Origin: Chloroflexota bacterium
GTDB lineage: Bacteria; Chloroflexota; UBA11872
Reading direction: 5' to 3'
Length of the DNA stretch: 64,000 nucleotides
NCBI GenBank assembly: GCA_026708035.1
Contig: JAPOVQ010000019.1
Span: forward strand, 27,224-91,223
Position 1 is the stretch's first letter, and each line of letters opens with the position of its first letter. Shown here piece after piece: positions 55,603 to 64,000 of this stretch. The notes under the pieces were generated by a model. It had not been told where the DNA came from and did not search any database. It was given only the letters and a program-made list of their open reading frames with translations. A program made the position numbers and the translations under genes.

Positions 55603-56757
55603 ATGGCACACCAGCGAACCCGACCCCGCGCCGAGTGGCAGGAGCAGTTGGCCAAGGGCGTGCGAGACGTGCGCGAGATCCCCGGCCTCACCGAGGAGCA
55701 GTACCAGCAGCTCGAGGCCATCGACGAGGAATATCCCTTCTTCACCACGCCCTACTACCTCAGCCTGATTGAGAAGTGGGACGCCAGCGACCCCATCTTC
55801 CTGCAGCAGATGCCGGACGCGCGGGAGTTCGAGAACCCCAACTTCCTCGAAGACGACCCGCTCGACGAGGAAGACGACATGCCGGTGCCGCACCTCACGC
55901 ACCGCTACCCCGACCGCGTGCTGTTCGTGGTCACGCACACCTGCGCCATGTACTGCCGCTTCTGCACCCGCAAGCGCAAGGTGGGCAAGAACCCGGTGCC
56001 GCGGCCCGAGGAGCTCCAGCGCGCCATCGACTACATCGCCGAGCATGAGGAGATCCGGGACGTCCTGCTCAGCGGCGGCGACCCGCTCACCCTCACCGAC
56101 TCCGCGCTCGAATGGATCGTCAGCCGCCTGCGCGCGATTCCGCACGTGGAGCTCATCCGCATCGGCAGCAAGATTCCGTGCGTCAACCCCGAGCGCGTCA
56201 CGCCCGAGCTCTGCCGGATGCTGGCCAAATATCACCCGTTCTACGTGAACACCCACTTCAACCACCCGCGCGAGCTCACGCCCGAGGCCGTGCGCGCCTG
56301 CGGCTTGCTGGTCGATCACGGCATTCCGGTGGGCTGCCAGACCGTGCTGCTGCGCGGCGTCAACGACGATCCCGAGGTGATGAAGGAGCTCATGCACGCG
56401 CTGCTCAAGGCCCGCGTCAAGCCGTACTACATCTATCAGGCCGACCTGGTGAAGGGCACCGACTACTTCCGCACCTCGGTGCAGAAGGGGCTTGAGATCA
56501 TCGAGTCGCTGCAGGGGCACACCACCGGCTTCGGCGTGCCCACCTATGTCATCGACGCTCCCGGCGGCGGGGGCAAGATTCCCGTGACCCCCGATCGCAT
56601 CGTGCGGCTCACCGACGACTCCATCACGTTGCGCAATTTCGAGGGCGGCGTCTACGAATACCCCGCGCACGGCTACTCGCGGGACCACGCGGATGGCGAC
56701 GCGGCCGGCGGCAACGGCGACCCCGAGTCTGCCCGCGCATACCCGATCTACGACTAG
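55603..56757 (+). CDS. KamA-family radical SAM aminomutase, lysine 2,3-type
   Basis: A 384-residue radical SAM/PLP enzyme. Cluster cysteines are Cys114, Cys118 and Cys121 in THTCAMYCRFCTRKRKVG, and the PLP lysine is Lys325 in DAPGGGGKIP. The two aspartates that bind the substrate epsilon-amino group in lysine 2,3-aminomutase are both present (Asp281 in YQADLVKG, Asp318 in VIDAPGG), whereas glutamate 2,3-aminomutases replace them. So L-lysine to beta-lysine is the likely reaction. ATG 55603 has AAGGAG only two bases upstream; GTG 55570 is an alternative. No acetyltransferase (AblB) for acetyl-beta-lysine is next to it. It needs Fe-S clusters from the adjacent suf genes. Confidence 0.9.
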   Translation: MAHQRTRPRAEWQEQLAKGVRDVREIPGLTEEQYQQLEAIDEEYPFFTTPYYLSLIEKWDASDPIFLQQMPDAREFENPNFLEDDPLDEEDDMPVPHLTHRYPDRVLFVVTHTCAMYCRFCTRKRKVGKNPVPRPEELQRAIDYIAEHEEIRDVLLSGGDPLTLTDSALEWIVSRLRAIPHVELIRIGSKIPCVNPERVTPELCRMLAKYHPFYVNTHFNHPRELTPEAVRACGLLVDHGIPVGCQTVLLRGVNDDPEVMKELMHALLKARVKPYYIYQADLVKGTDYFRTSVQKGLEIIESLQGHTTGFGVPTYVIDAPGGGGKIPVTPDRIVRLTDDSITLRNFEGGVYEYPAHGYSRDHADGDAAGGNGDPESARAYPIYD

Positions 56758-56789
56758 CCAACCTCCGGACAAGTCCCCTTCCCGCAGGA

Positions 56790-56877
56790 AGGAGACCGTT
56801 GCGTAACCCCTCCAATGAAGATTGGCGATCAGGTCCGGTCCCCTCTCCTTGATGGGAGAGGGTTAGGGTGAGGGTGA
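56790..56877. repeat. Family E and C repeats
   Basis: E (GGAGACCGTTGCGTAACCCC) at about 56791 and C (GGTCCCCTCTCCTTGATGGG and on) at 56838-56877, followed by an inverted E-like string TATGCAAAGGTCTCC at about 56913. They fill most of the 335-base gap before the MFS gene. Confidence 0.8.
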
Positions 56878-57092
56878 TCCCGGGCTTGGGAGTGGGATGT
56901 CGACCGTATATGCAAAGGTCTCCTGGAAGGGTGAAAGTTTGGCTGGAGGTCAGCGCCTGACGTTCCAGGTGGGCCCGTTCGGCCGCCCCGTCGCGGACGG
57001 CTTCGAATACCGACACTACGAGGAGTTCTTCGGATTTTCCCTCCGCGATCGGCCGTCGCGGCCGTGACGACGCCACCCGGCGAACGGATCCA

Positions 57093-58334
57093 ATGCGCAT
57101 AACCCGGCTCGGCGACACCGGCTGGTCGGTGGTCGCCCTCTTTGCGGCGTTTGCCTTCGTGTCGTTCAGCACGGCCGTCATCGGGCCGGTGCTCGGTCAG
57201 CTCGACGACGAATTCGGGGTCAGCTACGCATCCTTGGGATTGATCGCCGGCATGCAGGCGCTCGGCCGCGGGCTGGCCATGATTCCGGCCGGCCGCGTGG
57301 CCGATCGATACCCGCCGCGCCTGCTGGTGAGCCTTGGCGGGGTGCTGATGGTCCTCGGCTCCCTGGCGTCCGCGGCCGCGCCGGTCTATCCAATCTTGGT
57401 ATTCGGCACGGCCGTGATCGGCGTCTCCATGGCCTTGATCTTCACCGCCGGGATGGCCCACCTGATCCGCAGCGCGCCGACCGGGGAGCGCGGGCGCACG
57501 ATGGGCCGCGCCATGGCCGGGTGGGGGCTGGGTTCGCTGCTCGCCCCGCTCGCCGCCGGGGCCCTCGCCAGCGCCTTCGGTTGGCGCTCGGTCTTCATTT
57601 TGGCGGCCGTGCTCAGCGTGGTCGTGGTGCCCCTCGGGTTGAGCATTCGCGGCGCCCTGCCCCGTCCGCCTGAGCTCTCGCCGTCCGAACCGCAGCGTCG
57701 CTGGGCGTTGGGCCTGACCCGGCGTCTGGTTCCGGTCGTGGTCGTCAGCGCTCTCATCTGGGGCAGCGGCAGCGCGATCATGCGGCTGGTGCTTCCCCTC
57801 TATGGCAGCGAAGGCGCGCAGCTGACCCCCGCGCTCATCGGCGGCTGGCTCAGCCTCTTCGCCGCCGTCACGTTCGGCCTCATGCTCGTCAGCGGCACCA
57901 TTCTCGACCGGCTCGGACGTCTGACGGTGCTGATGCTGGCCGCGATTCCCGGATTGCTCGGCGGCTTCGTCCTGCTCCTGCCCATCGGCCTGCTGCCGTT
58001 CGTCCTGTTCGGCCTCACGAAGGCCGGCATCGGCTTCTCGATGCCCTTGATCCCCGTCCTCGTCGCCGACCGATCCCCGCCGGCGCACGTCGGACGTTCC
58101 ATGGGGATCGTCCAATTCCTGACGGATATCGTGAACCTTACGCTGCCGCTGGCGCTCGGCGCGCTGCTCGACGTGAGCGGCTTCGGCGCCGTGGGAATCT
58201 TCTTCGTCGTCGCATTCGCAGCCGCTGCCATCATCGGCGCGCGCGTCATCGCCGCCAATCCGCGGCAACCGTCCGAAGCCGAACCCGACACGACCGTCCC
58301 GGCCGCCGATCCCGCCTCGCCGCCCGTGGCCTGA
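57093..58334 (+). CDS. MFS transporter
   Basis: A 413-residue membrane protein with about twelve hydrophobic segments. The MFS loop GRVADRYPPRLLVSLGG is between helices 2 and 3, and its half-two counterpart is SGTILDRLGRLTVLML. The start is MRITRLGDTGWSVVALFAAFAF. A polar tail rich in Pro/Ala follows the last helix. Probably an exporter of drugs or metabolites; solute unknown. Confidence 0.9.
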   Translation: MRITRLGDTGWSVVALFAAFAFVSFSTAVIGPVLGQLDDEFGVSYASLGLIAGMQALGRGLAMIPAGRVADRYPPRLLVSLGGVLMVLGSLASAAAPVYPILVFGTAVIGVSMALIFTAGMAHLIRSAPTGERGRTMGRAMAGWGLGSLLAPLAAGALASAFGWRSVFILAAVLSVVVVPLGLSIRGALPRPPELSPSEPQRRWALGLTRRLVPVVVVSALIWGSGSAIMRLVLPLYGSEGAQLTPALIGGWLSLFAAVTFGLMLVSGTILDRLGRLTVLMLAAIPGLLGGFVLLLPIGLLPFVLFGLTKAGIGFSMPLIPVLVADRSPPAHVGRSMGIVQFLTDIVNLTLPLALGALLDVSGFGAVGIFFVVAFAAAAIIGARVIAANPRQPSEAEPDTTVPAADPASPPVA

Positions 58335-58356
58335 CCCTGCGCCCGCGGCCGATCTG

Positions 58357-58539
58357 GTAGGGGCGTCCCCCCGTGGACGCCCATGGATCTCCGCCGCAAC
58401 CGCTTCTCAACGAGACGCGACACCGCGAGCTGCTCTGGGCTGTCACCAGCGATTGGGTGACGCTCCGCCCCACGGGCAGCCACAAGGGCTGCCCCTACAT
58501 CCGCTATTCCCTGTAGGGGCGTCCCTTGTGGGCGCCCCG
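58357..58539. repeat. Three family B/B-prime repeats
   Basis: B at 58357-58383, inverted B-prime (GGGCAGCCACAAGGGCTGCC) at about 58473-58499, B again at 58512-58538. The 80 bases from 58459 recur at 60061 with a few changes, so a larger unit has been copied. This lies between the MFS and ankyrin genes, and no gene is seen in it. Confidence 0.85.
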
Positions 58540-58600
58540 TTGACCATCTCGGGAAGAAATCTCGACTAGGGAATCGCCGCCCCGCGAATGCCTGTCCGCG

Positions 58601-59860
58601 TCACATTGCGCCGGCGTCAATGAGGATCTGCTCGATCTCGGGGTGATCGTAGAACCCGGCGACGCCCAAGGGTGATCGGCCGTCGGCGTCCGGCGCATTC
58701 ACGTCGGCGCCGGCATCGACGAGGATTCGCACGATGGCGGTATGCCCCCGCCAGACTGCTTCATGGAGAAGCGGGTCTCCCTCGGCGTCCTTCGCGTTCA
58801 CGTCGGCCCCAGCGCTAACCAGGATCCGCGTGATATTCACGTGGTCCCGCCAGATCGCCTCGCGGAGCAACGGTTCGCCGTCCGCGTCCTTCGCGTCCAC
58901 GTCGGCGCCTGCGTCAACCAGGATCTGGGCGATCGCCCCGTGGTCCCGCCAGATCGCCCCGCGGAGTACCGGGTCTCCGTCACTGTCGTTGACGTTCACG
59001 TAGGCGCCCGCGTCGGTGAGGATGCGCACGATCTCCACGTGGTCTCGCCAGATCGCTTCGCGGATGAGGGGATCGCCGTCCGAAGTCCGCGCGTTGACCG
59101 TAGCGTCGCCCGCGACGAGCCGCCGCACCCGGTCCGTCTCGCCCCGCCAGACGGCTGAGTAAAGGGCGGAACCGACGAGAGGAAACGAGGACGAGTCAAC
59201 GAACGGCATCACGGCAGGCCCCGGAGGCCGCGCCCCGCCCGCCGGCTCGATCACCGTGTAGCCCAGCTCACGTAGTCCGCGAATGGCCGAGTTGCGCTGG
59301 TCCTGCGCCCAGGTTACGCACGGGTCCCAGCCGCGCCGCTCGGCGAAGCCGCGGTAGAAGTTCGAGTGATAGGGGTGCATCTGGCCCAGATAGGTCCCAT
59401 TCGGCCACGAGGGCGTGTCCTGGCAGAATTCCTCGCCCTCGTAGTTGACGTTGAACGCCACGCCGCCGGAGCCGGCATGGCCCGGTTGGACAGCCGAGAA
59501 CGGCGAAAGAACGGCCGGGGCCAGGGCCGAGGCAGCATCGGACAGTGTTGCGGACGGGCCTGGAGGCGGCGCCCCTCCCAGGGGCTCGGTCACCGAGTAG
59601 CCGAGCTCACGCAGGCCGCGAATGGCCGAGTTGCGTTGGTCCTGCGCCCATGTGACGCACGGGTCCCAGCCACGCCGCTCGGCAAAGCCGCGATAAAAGT
59701 CCGAGTGGTACGGGTGCATCTGGCCCAGGTAGGTGCCATTCGGCCACGAGGGCGTGTCCTGGCAAAATTCCTCGCCCTCGTAGTTTTGAGCGAGCACCAC
59801 GCCGGCGGTGATCGCCGCGATGATCCCCGCGCTTCCCAAGGCCACTAAGATCCGCCGCAT
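58601..59860 (-). CDS. Ankyrin-repeat protein with a duplicated N-terminal domain
   Basis: A 419-residue protein from ATG 59860 (a G-run lies just upstream). The N-terminal MRRILVALGSAGIIAAITAGVVLAQN is a signal peptide or anchor, so the rest is outside the cytoplasm. Two copies of a 67-residue domain follow (residues 27-93 and 140-206). They contain EEFCQDTPSWPNGTYLGQMH, GWDPCVTWAQDQRNSAIRGL and one pair of cysteines each, and they differ at only three residues by eye. I do not recognise this domain. The C-terminal half has six ankyrin repeats (ADVNAKDAEGDPLLHEAVWR type) at about 240-419. Eukaryote-like domains on an exported protein suggest contact with a host or other cells. Confidence 0.82.
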   Translation of the reverse strand: MRRILVALGSAGIIAAITAGVVLAQNYEGEEFCQDTPSWPNGTYLGQMHPYHSDFYRGFAERRGWDPCVTWAQDQRNSAIRGLRELGYSVTEPLGGAPPPGPSATLSDAASALAPAVLSPFSAVQPGHAGSGGVAFNVNYEGEEFCQDTPSWPNGTYLGQMHPYHSNFYRGFAERRGWDPCVTWAQDQRNSAIRGLRELGYTVIEPAGGARPPGPAVMPFVDSSSFPLVGSALYSAVWRGETDRVRRLVAGDATVNARTSDGDPLIREAIWRDHVEIVRILTDAGAYVNVNDSDGDPVLRGAIWRDHGAIAQILVDAGADVDAKDADGEPLLREAIWRDHVNITRILVSAGADVNAKDAEGDPLLHEAVWRGHTAIVRILVDAGADVNAPDADGRSPLGVAGFYDHPEIEQILIDAGAM

Positions 59861-60060
59861 ATCGCCCCCCACCAACAGCACGCCCGGCGCCAAATTAGCA
59901 GAGAGTGGCTGGTCAAGTCTTCATAAATGTGCGCTGTCTCCCAGTATTATCCATAGAAACTCATGTCGATGAGTACTAAGCTGCCGAATAGCCTCCGTGT
60001 TATGTGCTGTATTACATGAGTAAAGCTAGAGCCGATCTGATTGCCACGAACGCCGCCGGC

Positions 60061-60353
60061 GACGCTCCGCCCCACGAGCAGCCACAAGGGCTGCCCCTAC
60101 ATCCGCTGCTCCCTGTAGGGGCGTCCCATGTGGGCGCCCGACAGCGCAGGAAGTCGTGGCCGTTCTGGTAGGGGCGTCCCATGTGGGCGCCCGACAGCGC
60201 AGGAAGTCGTGGCCGTTCTGGTAGGGGCGTCCCATGTGGGCGCCCGACAGCGCAGGAAGTCGTGGCCGTTCTGGTAGGGGCGTCCCATGTGGGCGCCCGA
60301 CAGCGCAGGAAGTCGTGGCCGTTCTGGTAGGGGCGTCCCTTGTGGGCGCCCTT
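60061..60353. repeat. 80-bp repeat copy plus 53-bp tandem array (about 4.5 units)
   Basis: The first part repeats 58459-58539. From 60115, units of exactly 53 bases (starts of GCGTCCC at 60121, 60174, 60227, 60280, 60333) contain the family B hairpin and GACAGCGCAGGAAGTCGTGG. Units are identical except the last. Upstream (59861-60060) is an AT-rich stretch (about 59915-60015) with no gene, which could hold the ankyrin gene promoter. Confidence 0.92.
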
Positions 60354-60357
60354 TGGC

Positions 60358-60951
60358 CTAAGGAATCGCCGCGCCCGAGACGATGAGCTCCCCATCACTG
60401 AGAATCAGCGACTCGATGCGCATGGGAATGCGCGGCAGCCCGGCGTCGACGGTCCGGGTGATTAGCTCCAGCAGGGCCGTGGTGATGAATCCCGGCGCGT
60501 GAATGTCGCCCACCTGCACGCGCCGGATCTCGACGCGCCGCTCGCTCTGCTCGATCGCCACCTCCAGATCGATCCGAAAGTCGAAGTTCAGCCCCACGGA
60601 CATCAGTTTGCCGGTGAGCACGATCACGTCCGGGCCAAACGACACTTGCAGGCGCTCAATCGATCCCCACCAATCCGACTGGCGCCCCCAATCCGAGATC
60701 AGCGCGCTGATCTCGTCATCCGAAAAAATGATCTGCACCGGCTGGGATGCCCCGCTGGCGCGGGCGCGCGCGCTCACCACGCCGAACTGCGCCACCTTGT
60801 CCAACGCCGAATCGGCGATCTCGGGCGATGCGACGATCTCCGTCAGGTCGCCACGGTCCACGCGGCCGATCGCGGCAAAGAACCCGATCACGATCACCAG
60901 GGCGGCCAAGGCCACGATCAGCCACAGAATGAACACCATCAGCCGGCGCAT
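60358..60951 (-). CDS. Hypothetical membrane-anchored protein
   Basis: A 197-residue protein. The first 30 residues (MRRLMVFILWLIVALAALVI) form a single N-terminal membrane helix, and the remainder is a soluble alpha/beta region with FSDDEISALISDWG, DVIVLTGKLMSVGLNF and RIESLILSDGELIVSG. The pattern of short amphipathic strands resembles lipid-binding extracytoplasmic proteins such as the LmeA/DUF2993 kind, but I cannot assign it firmly. It ends next to the tandem repeat array. Confidence 0.6.
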   Translation of the reverse strand: MRRLMVFILWLIVALAALVIVIGFFAAIGRVDRGDLTEIVASPEIADSALDKVAQFGVVSARARASGASQPVQIIFSDDEISALISDWGRQSDWWGSIERLQVSFGPDVIVLTGKLMSVGLNFDFRIDLEVAIEQSERRVEIRRVQVGDIHAPGFITTALLELITRTVDAGLPRIPMRIESLILSDGELIVSGAAIP

Positions 60952-61039
60952 CTAGACATCGCCCCAATGGGAGTCTCTTGCGTAGTCCCTCCGCTGGAGA
61001 TTGAAGCGCAGCTCCAATCCCCTCTCCCTGGAACGGATG

Positions 61040-61080
61040 TGCTCCCTCCCCCTAGCAGGGGGAGGGTTGGGGTGGGGGTC
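61040..61080. repeat. Family C-like repeat
   Basis: CTCCCTCCCCCTAGCAGGGG and AGGGTTGGGGTGGGGGT, a stem of about eight bases. Just before it is an E-like GGAGTCTCTTGCGTAGTCCC at about 60970. The rest of the gap to 61398 shows no gene. Confidence 0.75.
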
Positions 61081-61398
61081 TTCCGAGGCTCGGGCGTGGA
61101 AGATCGCCCGCCGATGCAATGGTTGCCATTGAACGGTCAATCCAGCCCCGCCCCGACCGGTCGACGCCCCTACGCCCGTCGCCCGGAACCGCAATCCCCG
61201 TCGGCCGTGCCCCATCAATCTCGCAATTCGGCTGGAATTCGCGCCGTCACTATCGTAAGCATTGGTGGCGGAAGCTAGGCGAGCCGGGCCGCACGGCCGC
61301 GAATGTCGGCATTCGGCGCCACGCCGTGGCGGTATGCTGCCCGACGGAGGTGCGCGGACTCGGCCGAGCCGCGCCAGGCCCACGGCGAAGGGATGCCC

Positions 61399-62307
61399 AT
61401 GGTCGATCGCTCGGATGCCTTGGCCCCGGTACGCCGCCTCGATGACGGCGTGCTCTTGTTCGACGGCGCCATGGGCTCGAACCTCAACGACTATGAGGAC
61501 CTCGATCGGGAAGCGCCCGAAGAAGACACGCTGCGCTACCCCGACCACGTCGCCAAGGTCTATGCCGACTATGTGGCCGCCGGCGCCGATTTCATCTCGA
61601 CCAACACCTTCGGCGGCAACTTGATCCGTCTCAAGCGGGCCGGGCTGTTGGATCAGGCCGAATCGCTCAATCGCCGCGCCGCCGAGATGGCGCGTGAGGC
61701 GGCCGGCGACAAGGCCTGGGTGGCGGGCGACATTGGCCAGAGCGGGGACTTCCTCGAACCCCTGGGTGAGATTACGCCGGACGAGATGCACGAGGCCTTC
61801 GCCGTCCAAGCCGAGCACCTCAAGGCCGGCGGCGCCGACATCCTGCTGTGCGAAACCTTCAGCGACATCCAGGAAGTCCAGATCGCCATCAGGGCCGCCA
61901 AGGAAACGGGCCTGCCCGTCTTCGCCACCATGACCTACGACATCAACCTGCACACCATGATGGGCGTCGCGCCGGCCGATGGCCTCCGGGCCTGCGAGGA
62001 AGCGGGCGCCGACGTGGTCGGCTGCAATTGCGGCAATGGTCCTGAAGAGATGACGCAGGTCTTGCAGCAAATGGTGGACGCCGGACCCACGCGCCCGCTG
62101 ATGGCGCAGTCGAATGCCGGCGTTCCCGAGCTCATCGCCGGCAAGGTCTGCTACACCTACCCGCCCGAGCGCATGGTCGAGTTCGCCGCGCAGTGGATCG
62201 ATCTGGGCGTCCGCGTCATCGGGTCCTGCTGCGGCAGCACCAACCACACGACCAACCTGCTGCGCGAGATGATCGACGGGCGCGGTTGCATGGCGAACGG
62301 GGGCTGA
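61399..62307 (+). CDS. Betaine-homocysteine S-methyltransferase-like protein
   Basis: A 302-residue zinc TIM-barrel methyltransferase domain. It begins DGVLLFDGAMGSNL, contains FISTNTFGGN and ILLCETFSDIQEVQIAI, and has the zinc-binding cysteines in VVGCNCGNGPEEM (Cys) and VIGSCCGSTNHT (CysCys). These match the homocysteine-binding domain of betaine-homocysteine methyltransferase and of MetH. ATG 61399 is chosen because AAGGG is six bases upstream, and ATG 61393 is too close. It would make methionine from homocysteine with a methyl donor that is not fixed by sequence. Such genes serve osmolyte (betaine) breakdown. Confidence 0.88.
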   Translation: MVDRSDALAPVRRLDDGVLLFDGAMGSNLNDYEDLDREAPEEDTLRYPDHVAKVYADYVAAGADFISTNTFGGNLIRLKRAGLLDQAESLNRRAAEMAREAAGDKAWVAGDIGQSGDFLEPLGEITPDEMHEAFAVQAEHLKAGGADILLCETFSDIQEVQIAIRAAKETGLPVFATMTYDINLHTMMGVAPADGLRACEEAGADVVGCNCGNGPEEMTQVLQQMVDAGPTRPLMAQSNAGVPELIAGKVCYTYPPERMVEFAAQWIDLGVRVIGSCCGSTNHTTNLLREMIDGRGCMANGG

Positions 62308-62334
62308 TCGCCCACCGGACGAGACCGTCGCCGC

Positions 62335-63102
62335 TCAGCAGCCTCTCGGGCGCTCGTCAAACGGGATCAGGCGCAGGATCAGGTTGTCGCGAAACTCCAC
62401 TGAGATCTCCAGCCCGTTCACCAGTCCAAGCACCGCATACACCGCTTCACCGGGCGTGTCCCTGAAGCGATCGTTGGTGTACCCCGCGGTAAACGCGTCG
62501 ATCAGCCTGAACTGCGTCTCCCCGGCCAGCAGCGCCAGGCCGCGAAGCAGCCTGAACTGGTGCGCGAACAATGCCGGCCCCCCATACGGGCGCGGCGCCA
62601 GCGCAGGCGACATGCGCAGCGCGTCGGTCACCGCGCCGCTTGCCGCCATCAGGCGCACCGGCTCCACCTGCCCCCGCCGCGCGCCGTCTGCCAGCAAGGC
62701 CAAGTGTCCGATCGCGGGATCGAGCGCGAATATCGCGTCGTCGACGCTCGTCAGGAACCGCAGCAGCTGATGCGAGGCCGCGTGGTGTCCGACAAAGGGA
62801 CACGTGCGCGCGAGCCGCATCGGCGCCGCCTCAACGATCGGAAATCCCACCGAGGATCGGGTCTCCACCGGAGCTTCCAGGATCTCGGCGGTAACCGGCA
62901 TCGTCCCGTAGGCATCCGGCGGCGTCCCGTCGGCGGCATCGGTGGAGACCGCCTCTGTGGGTGACGGCGTGGCAGCCTGGGACGCCGCGTTCGTCGTCTC
63001 GCTCCCCCGGCCCGCCACGAACGTCAGCACCAGCACCGCCGCCACCGCCGCGAGGGCCACGGCCAGCGCGCCAAAGCTCAGAATCCTCCAACGCCCGCTC
63101 AC
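62335..63102 (-). CDS. Hypothetical membrane-anchored protein
   Basis: A 255-residue protein from GTG 63102. One N-terminal membrane helix (ALAVALAAVAAVLVLTFVAG) is followed by a Thr/Ala/Ser-rich linker and a mostly helical soluble domain (LLRFLTSVDDAIFALDPAIGHLALLADGA, FRLLRGLALLAGETQFRLIDAFTAGYTNDRF). I recognise no family. Likely extracytoplasmic. It converges with the methyltransferase gene and faces a large repeat field. Confidence 0.6.
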   Translation of the reverse strand: MSGRWRILSFGALAVALAAVAAVLVLTFVAGRGSETTNAASQAATPSPTEAVSTDAADGTPPDAYGTMPVTAEILEAPVETRSSVGFPIVEAAPMRLARTCPFVGHHAASHQLLRFLTSVDDAIFALDPAIGHLALLADGARRGQVEPVRLMAASGAVTDALRMSPALAPRPYGGPALFAHQFRLLRGLALLAGETQFRLIDAFTAGYTNDRFRDTPGEAVYAVLGLVNGLEISVEFRDNLILRLIPFDERPRGC

Positions 63103-64000
63103 GTCGCCCAGTCCGAAGCCTTATAGCCGCCGATGCAGCGTTCGAGCATTCTCAACGGTGCCGGATTAGCGCCGGCTACAAGAATATCGGCAATGGCGCC
63201 GCCTCACCCGCAGACCACTTCGGCAGGCTCGCCCAGCCCGAACTATCGAGACAGCGCGACGCCCGACAACTGCCGAAGCCATGGGGATCCTCCGCTCGAG
63301 CCCCTTCCCTCTGCAAGGAGACTATTGCGCAACTCCTCACGTCATTCCGGCGAAAGCCGGAATCCAGTCCGGCCCCCTCTCCCACAGGAGACTCTTGCGT
63401 GTCCCCTCCGCCATTCCCGCGACGGCGGGAATCCACCCTTCACTGAACCTGGGGGCTGGTGGGATTCCTGCGACCATCCTTCGTCCGACCGATTCTTGCA
63501 GAAGTCTCACTGGGAGAGGATTCGGGTGAGGGGACGGGCGCGGCGGCTGTCCGGGTCCGGCCCCCTCTCCCACGGGGAGCGGATTGGGGTGAGGGGGGCG
63601 CGGCGGCTGCCCGGGTCCGCCCCCATCTCCCACGGGGAGAGGATTCGGGTGAGGGGACGGGCGCGGCGGCTGTCCGGGTCCGGCCCCCGCTCCCACAGGA
63701 GACTGTTGCGTATCCCCTCCGTCATTCCCGCGACTGCGGGAATCCACTCTTCACTGAACCTGGGGGCTGGTGGGATTCCTGCGACCATCCTTCGTCCGAC
63801 CGATTCTTGCAGAAGTCTCACTGGGAGAGGATTCGGGTGAGGGGACGGGCGCGGCGGCTGTCCGGGTCCGGCCCCCTCTCCCACGGGGAGCGGATTGGGG
63901 TGAGGGGGGCGCGGCGGCTGTCCGGGTCCGGCCCCCTCTCCCACGGGAGACCTTTGCATAAACCCAGGGGCGGGGCGGACCATGGGGCGTCGCCAGGCGG
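63103..64000. repeat. Terminal repeat field with a duplicated 0.2-kb segment
   Basis: About 215 bases from 63404 (CTCCGCCATTCCCGCGACGG...) recur from 63715 with an offset of 311 bases and few changes, including CACTGAACCTGGGGGCTGGT and several C elements. Between and around them are D (63340-63366) and E elements (63316 and 63387). All long open frames here are repeat translations. No gene is seen in the last 900 bases. Confidence 0.88.

Noticed and set aside
56897..57067. 56-codon frame before the second MFS gene
   Set aside because: Its first codons are an inverted family E repeat and no ribosome site is seen. The product has no recognisable pattern, although the later part is not clearly a shadow.
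60115..60353. CRISPR-like array of regular 53-base units
   Set aside because: The whole unit is repeated, with no variable spacers, and no cas genes are present. It is a tandem repeat.

Overview
The window is 64 kb of high-GC bacterial chromosome with leaderless-looking or GGAGG-type starts, tightly packed catabolic and housekeeping genes, and intergenic gaps filled with short palindromic repeats. No rRNA or taxonomic marker gene is present. The gene mix (Gfo/Idh/MocA oxidoreductases, phytanoyl-CoA dioxygenase-like protein, sugar-phosphate isomerases, DUF6807 protein, a SufCBD-Rieske-SufS-SufU operon, eukaryote-like LRR and ankyrin proteins) fits an uncultured marine or sponge-associated bacterium, most probably Chloroflexota. 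This placement is an inference and was not tested.

Layout. 1-2.6 kb: end of an oligopeptide ABC importer facing a Gfo/Idh/MocA pair, one member of which lacks its C-terminal domain. 2.7-5.2 kb: a tyrosine integrase remnant between a broken tRNA piece and an intact tRNA-Gly, then an XRE regulator divergent from a small unknown protein. 5.2-17.5 kb: carbohydrate and small-molecule genes (toroid-like protein, two GNAT acetyltransferases, EamA transporter, PhyH dioxygenase with a coupled small protein, sugar isomerase, CHK-like kinase, DUF6807, aldo/keto reductase, five-bladed-propeller glycosidase-like protein). 17.5-26.5 kb: three paralogous LRR lipoproteins built of seven repeated modules; the first is broken by a stop codon. 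26.5-33.1 kb: MalK/UgpC-type ATPase, a Phd-PIN toxin-antitoxin pair, and a YhaN-like ATPase with its metallophosphoesterase. 33.5-49.3 kb: TPP enzyme overlapping a sugar isomerase, AAC(3)-like protein, UvrA, SDR, MFS, siroheme-synthase N-domain, ATP-grasp-like protein, cupin, GHL10-like protein and GlpX. 49.6-55.2 kb: the suf operon. 55.6-63.1 kb: lysine 2,3-aminomutase-like KamA, MFS, an ankyrin protein with a duplicated novel domain, two membrane-anchored unknowns and a betaine-homocysteine methyltransferase-like enzyme. The last 0.9 kb is repeats.

How it works together. The suf operon builds Fe-S clusters that KamA and the Rieske protein need. The sugar genes look like uptake and breakdown of host- or algae-derived carbohydrates. 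The LRR and ankyrin proteins are exported or membrane-anchored and are candidates for contact with a eukaryotic host. No CRISPR array, prophage or complete insertion sequence was found. At least six short repeat families (here called A: GGGCGGG-TTTCAAA-type hairpin; B: GGGGCGCCC/GGGCGCCCG hairpin; B-prime: GGGGCAGCC/GGCTGCCC; C: CCCTCTCCC/GGGAGAGGG followed by GGGTGAGGG; D: CATTCCGG/CCGGAATCC; E: GGAGACCCTTGCGTA) fill nearly every gap over 150 bp.
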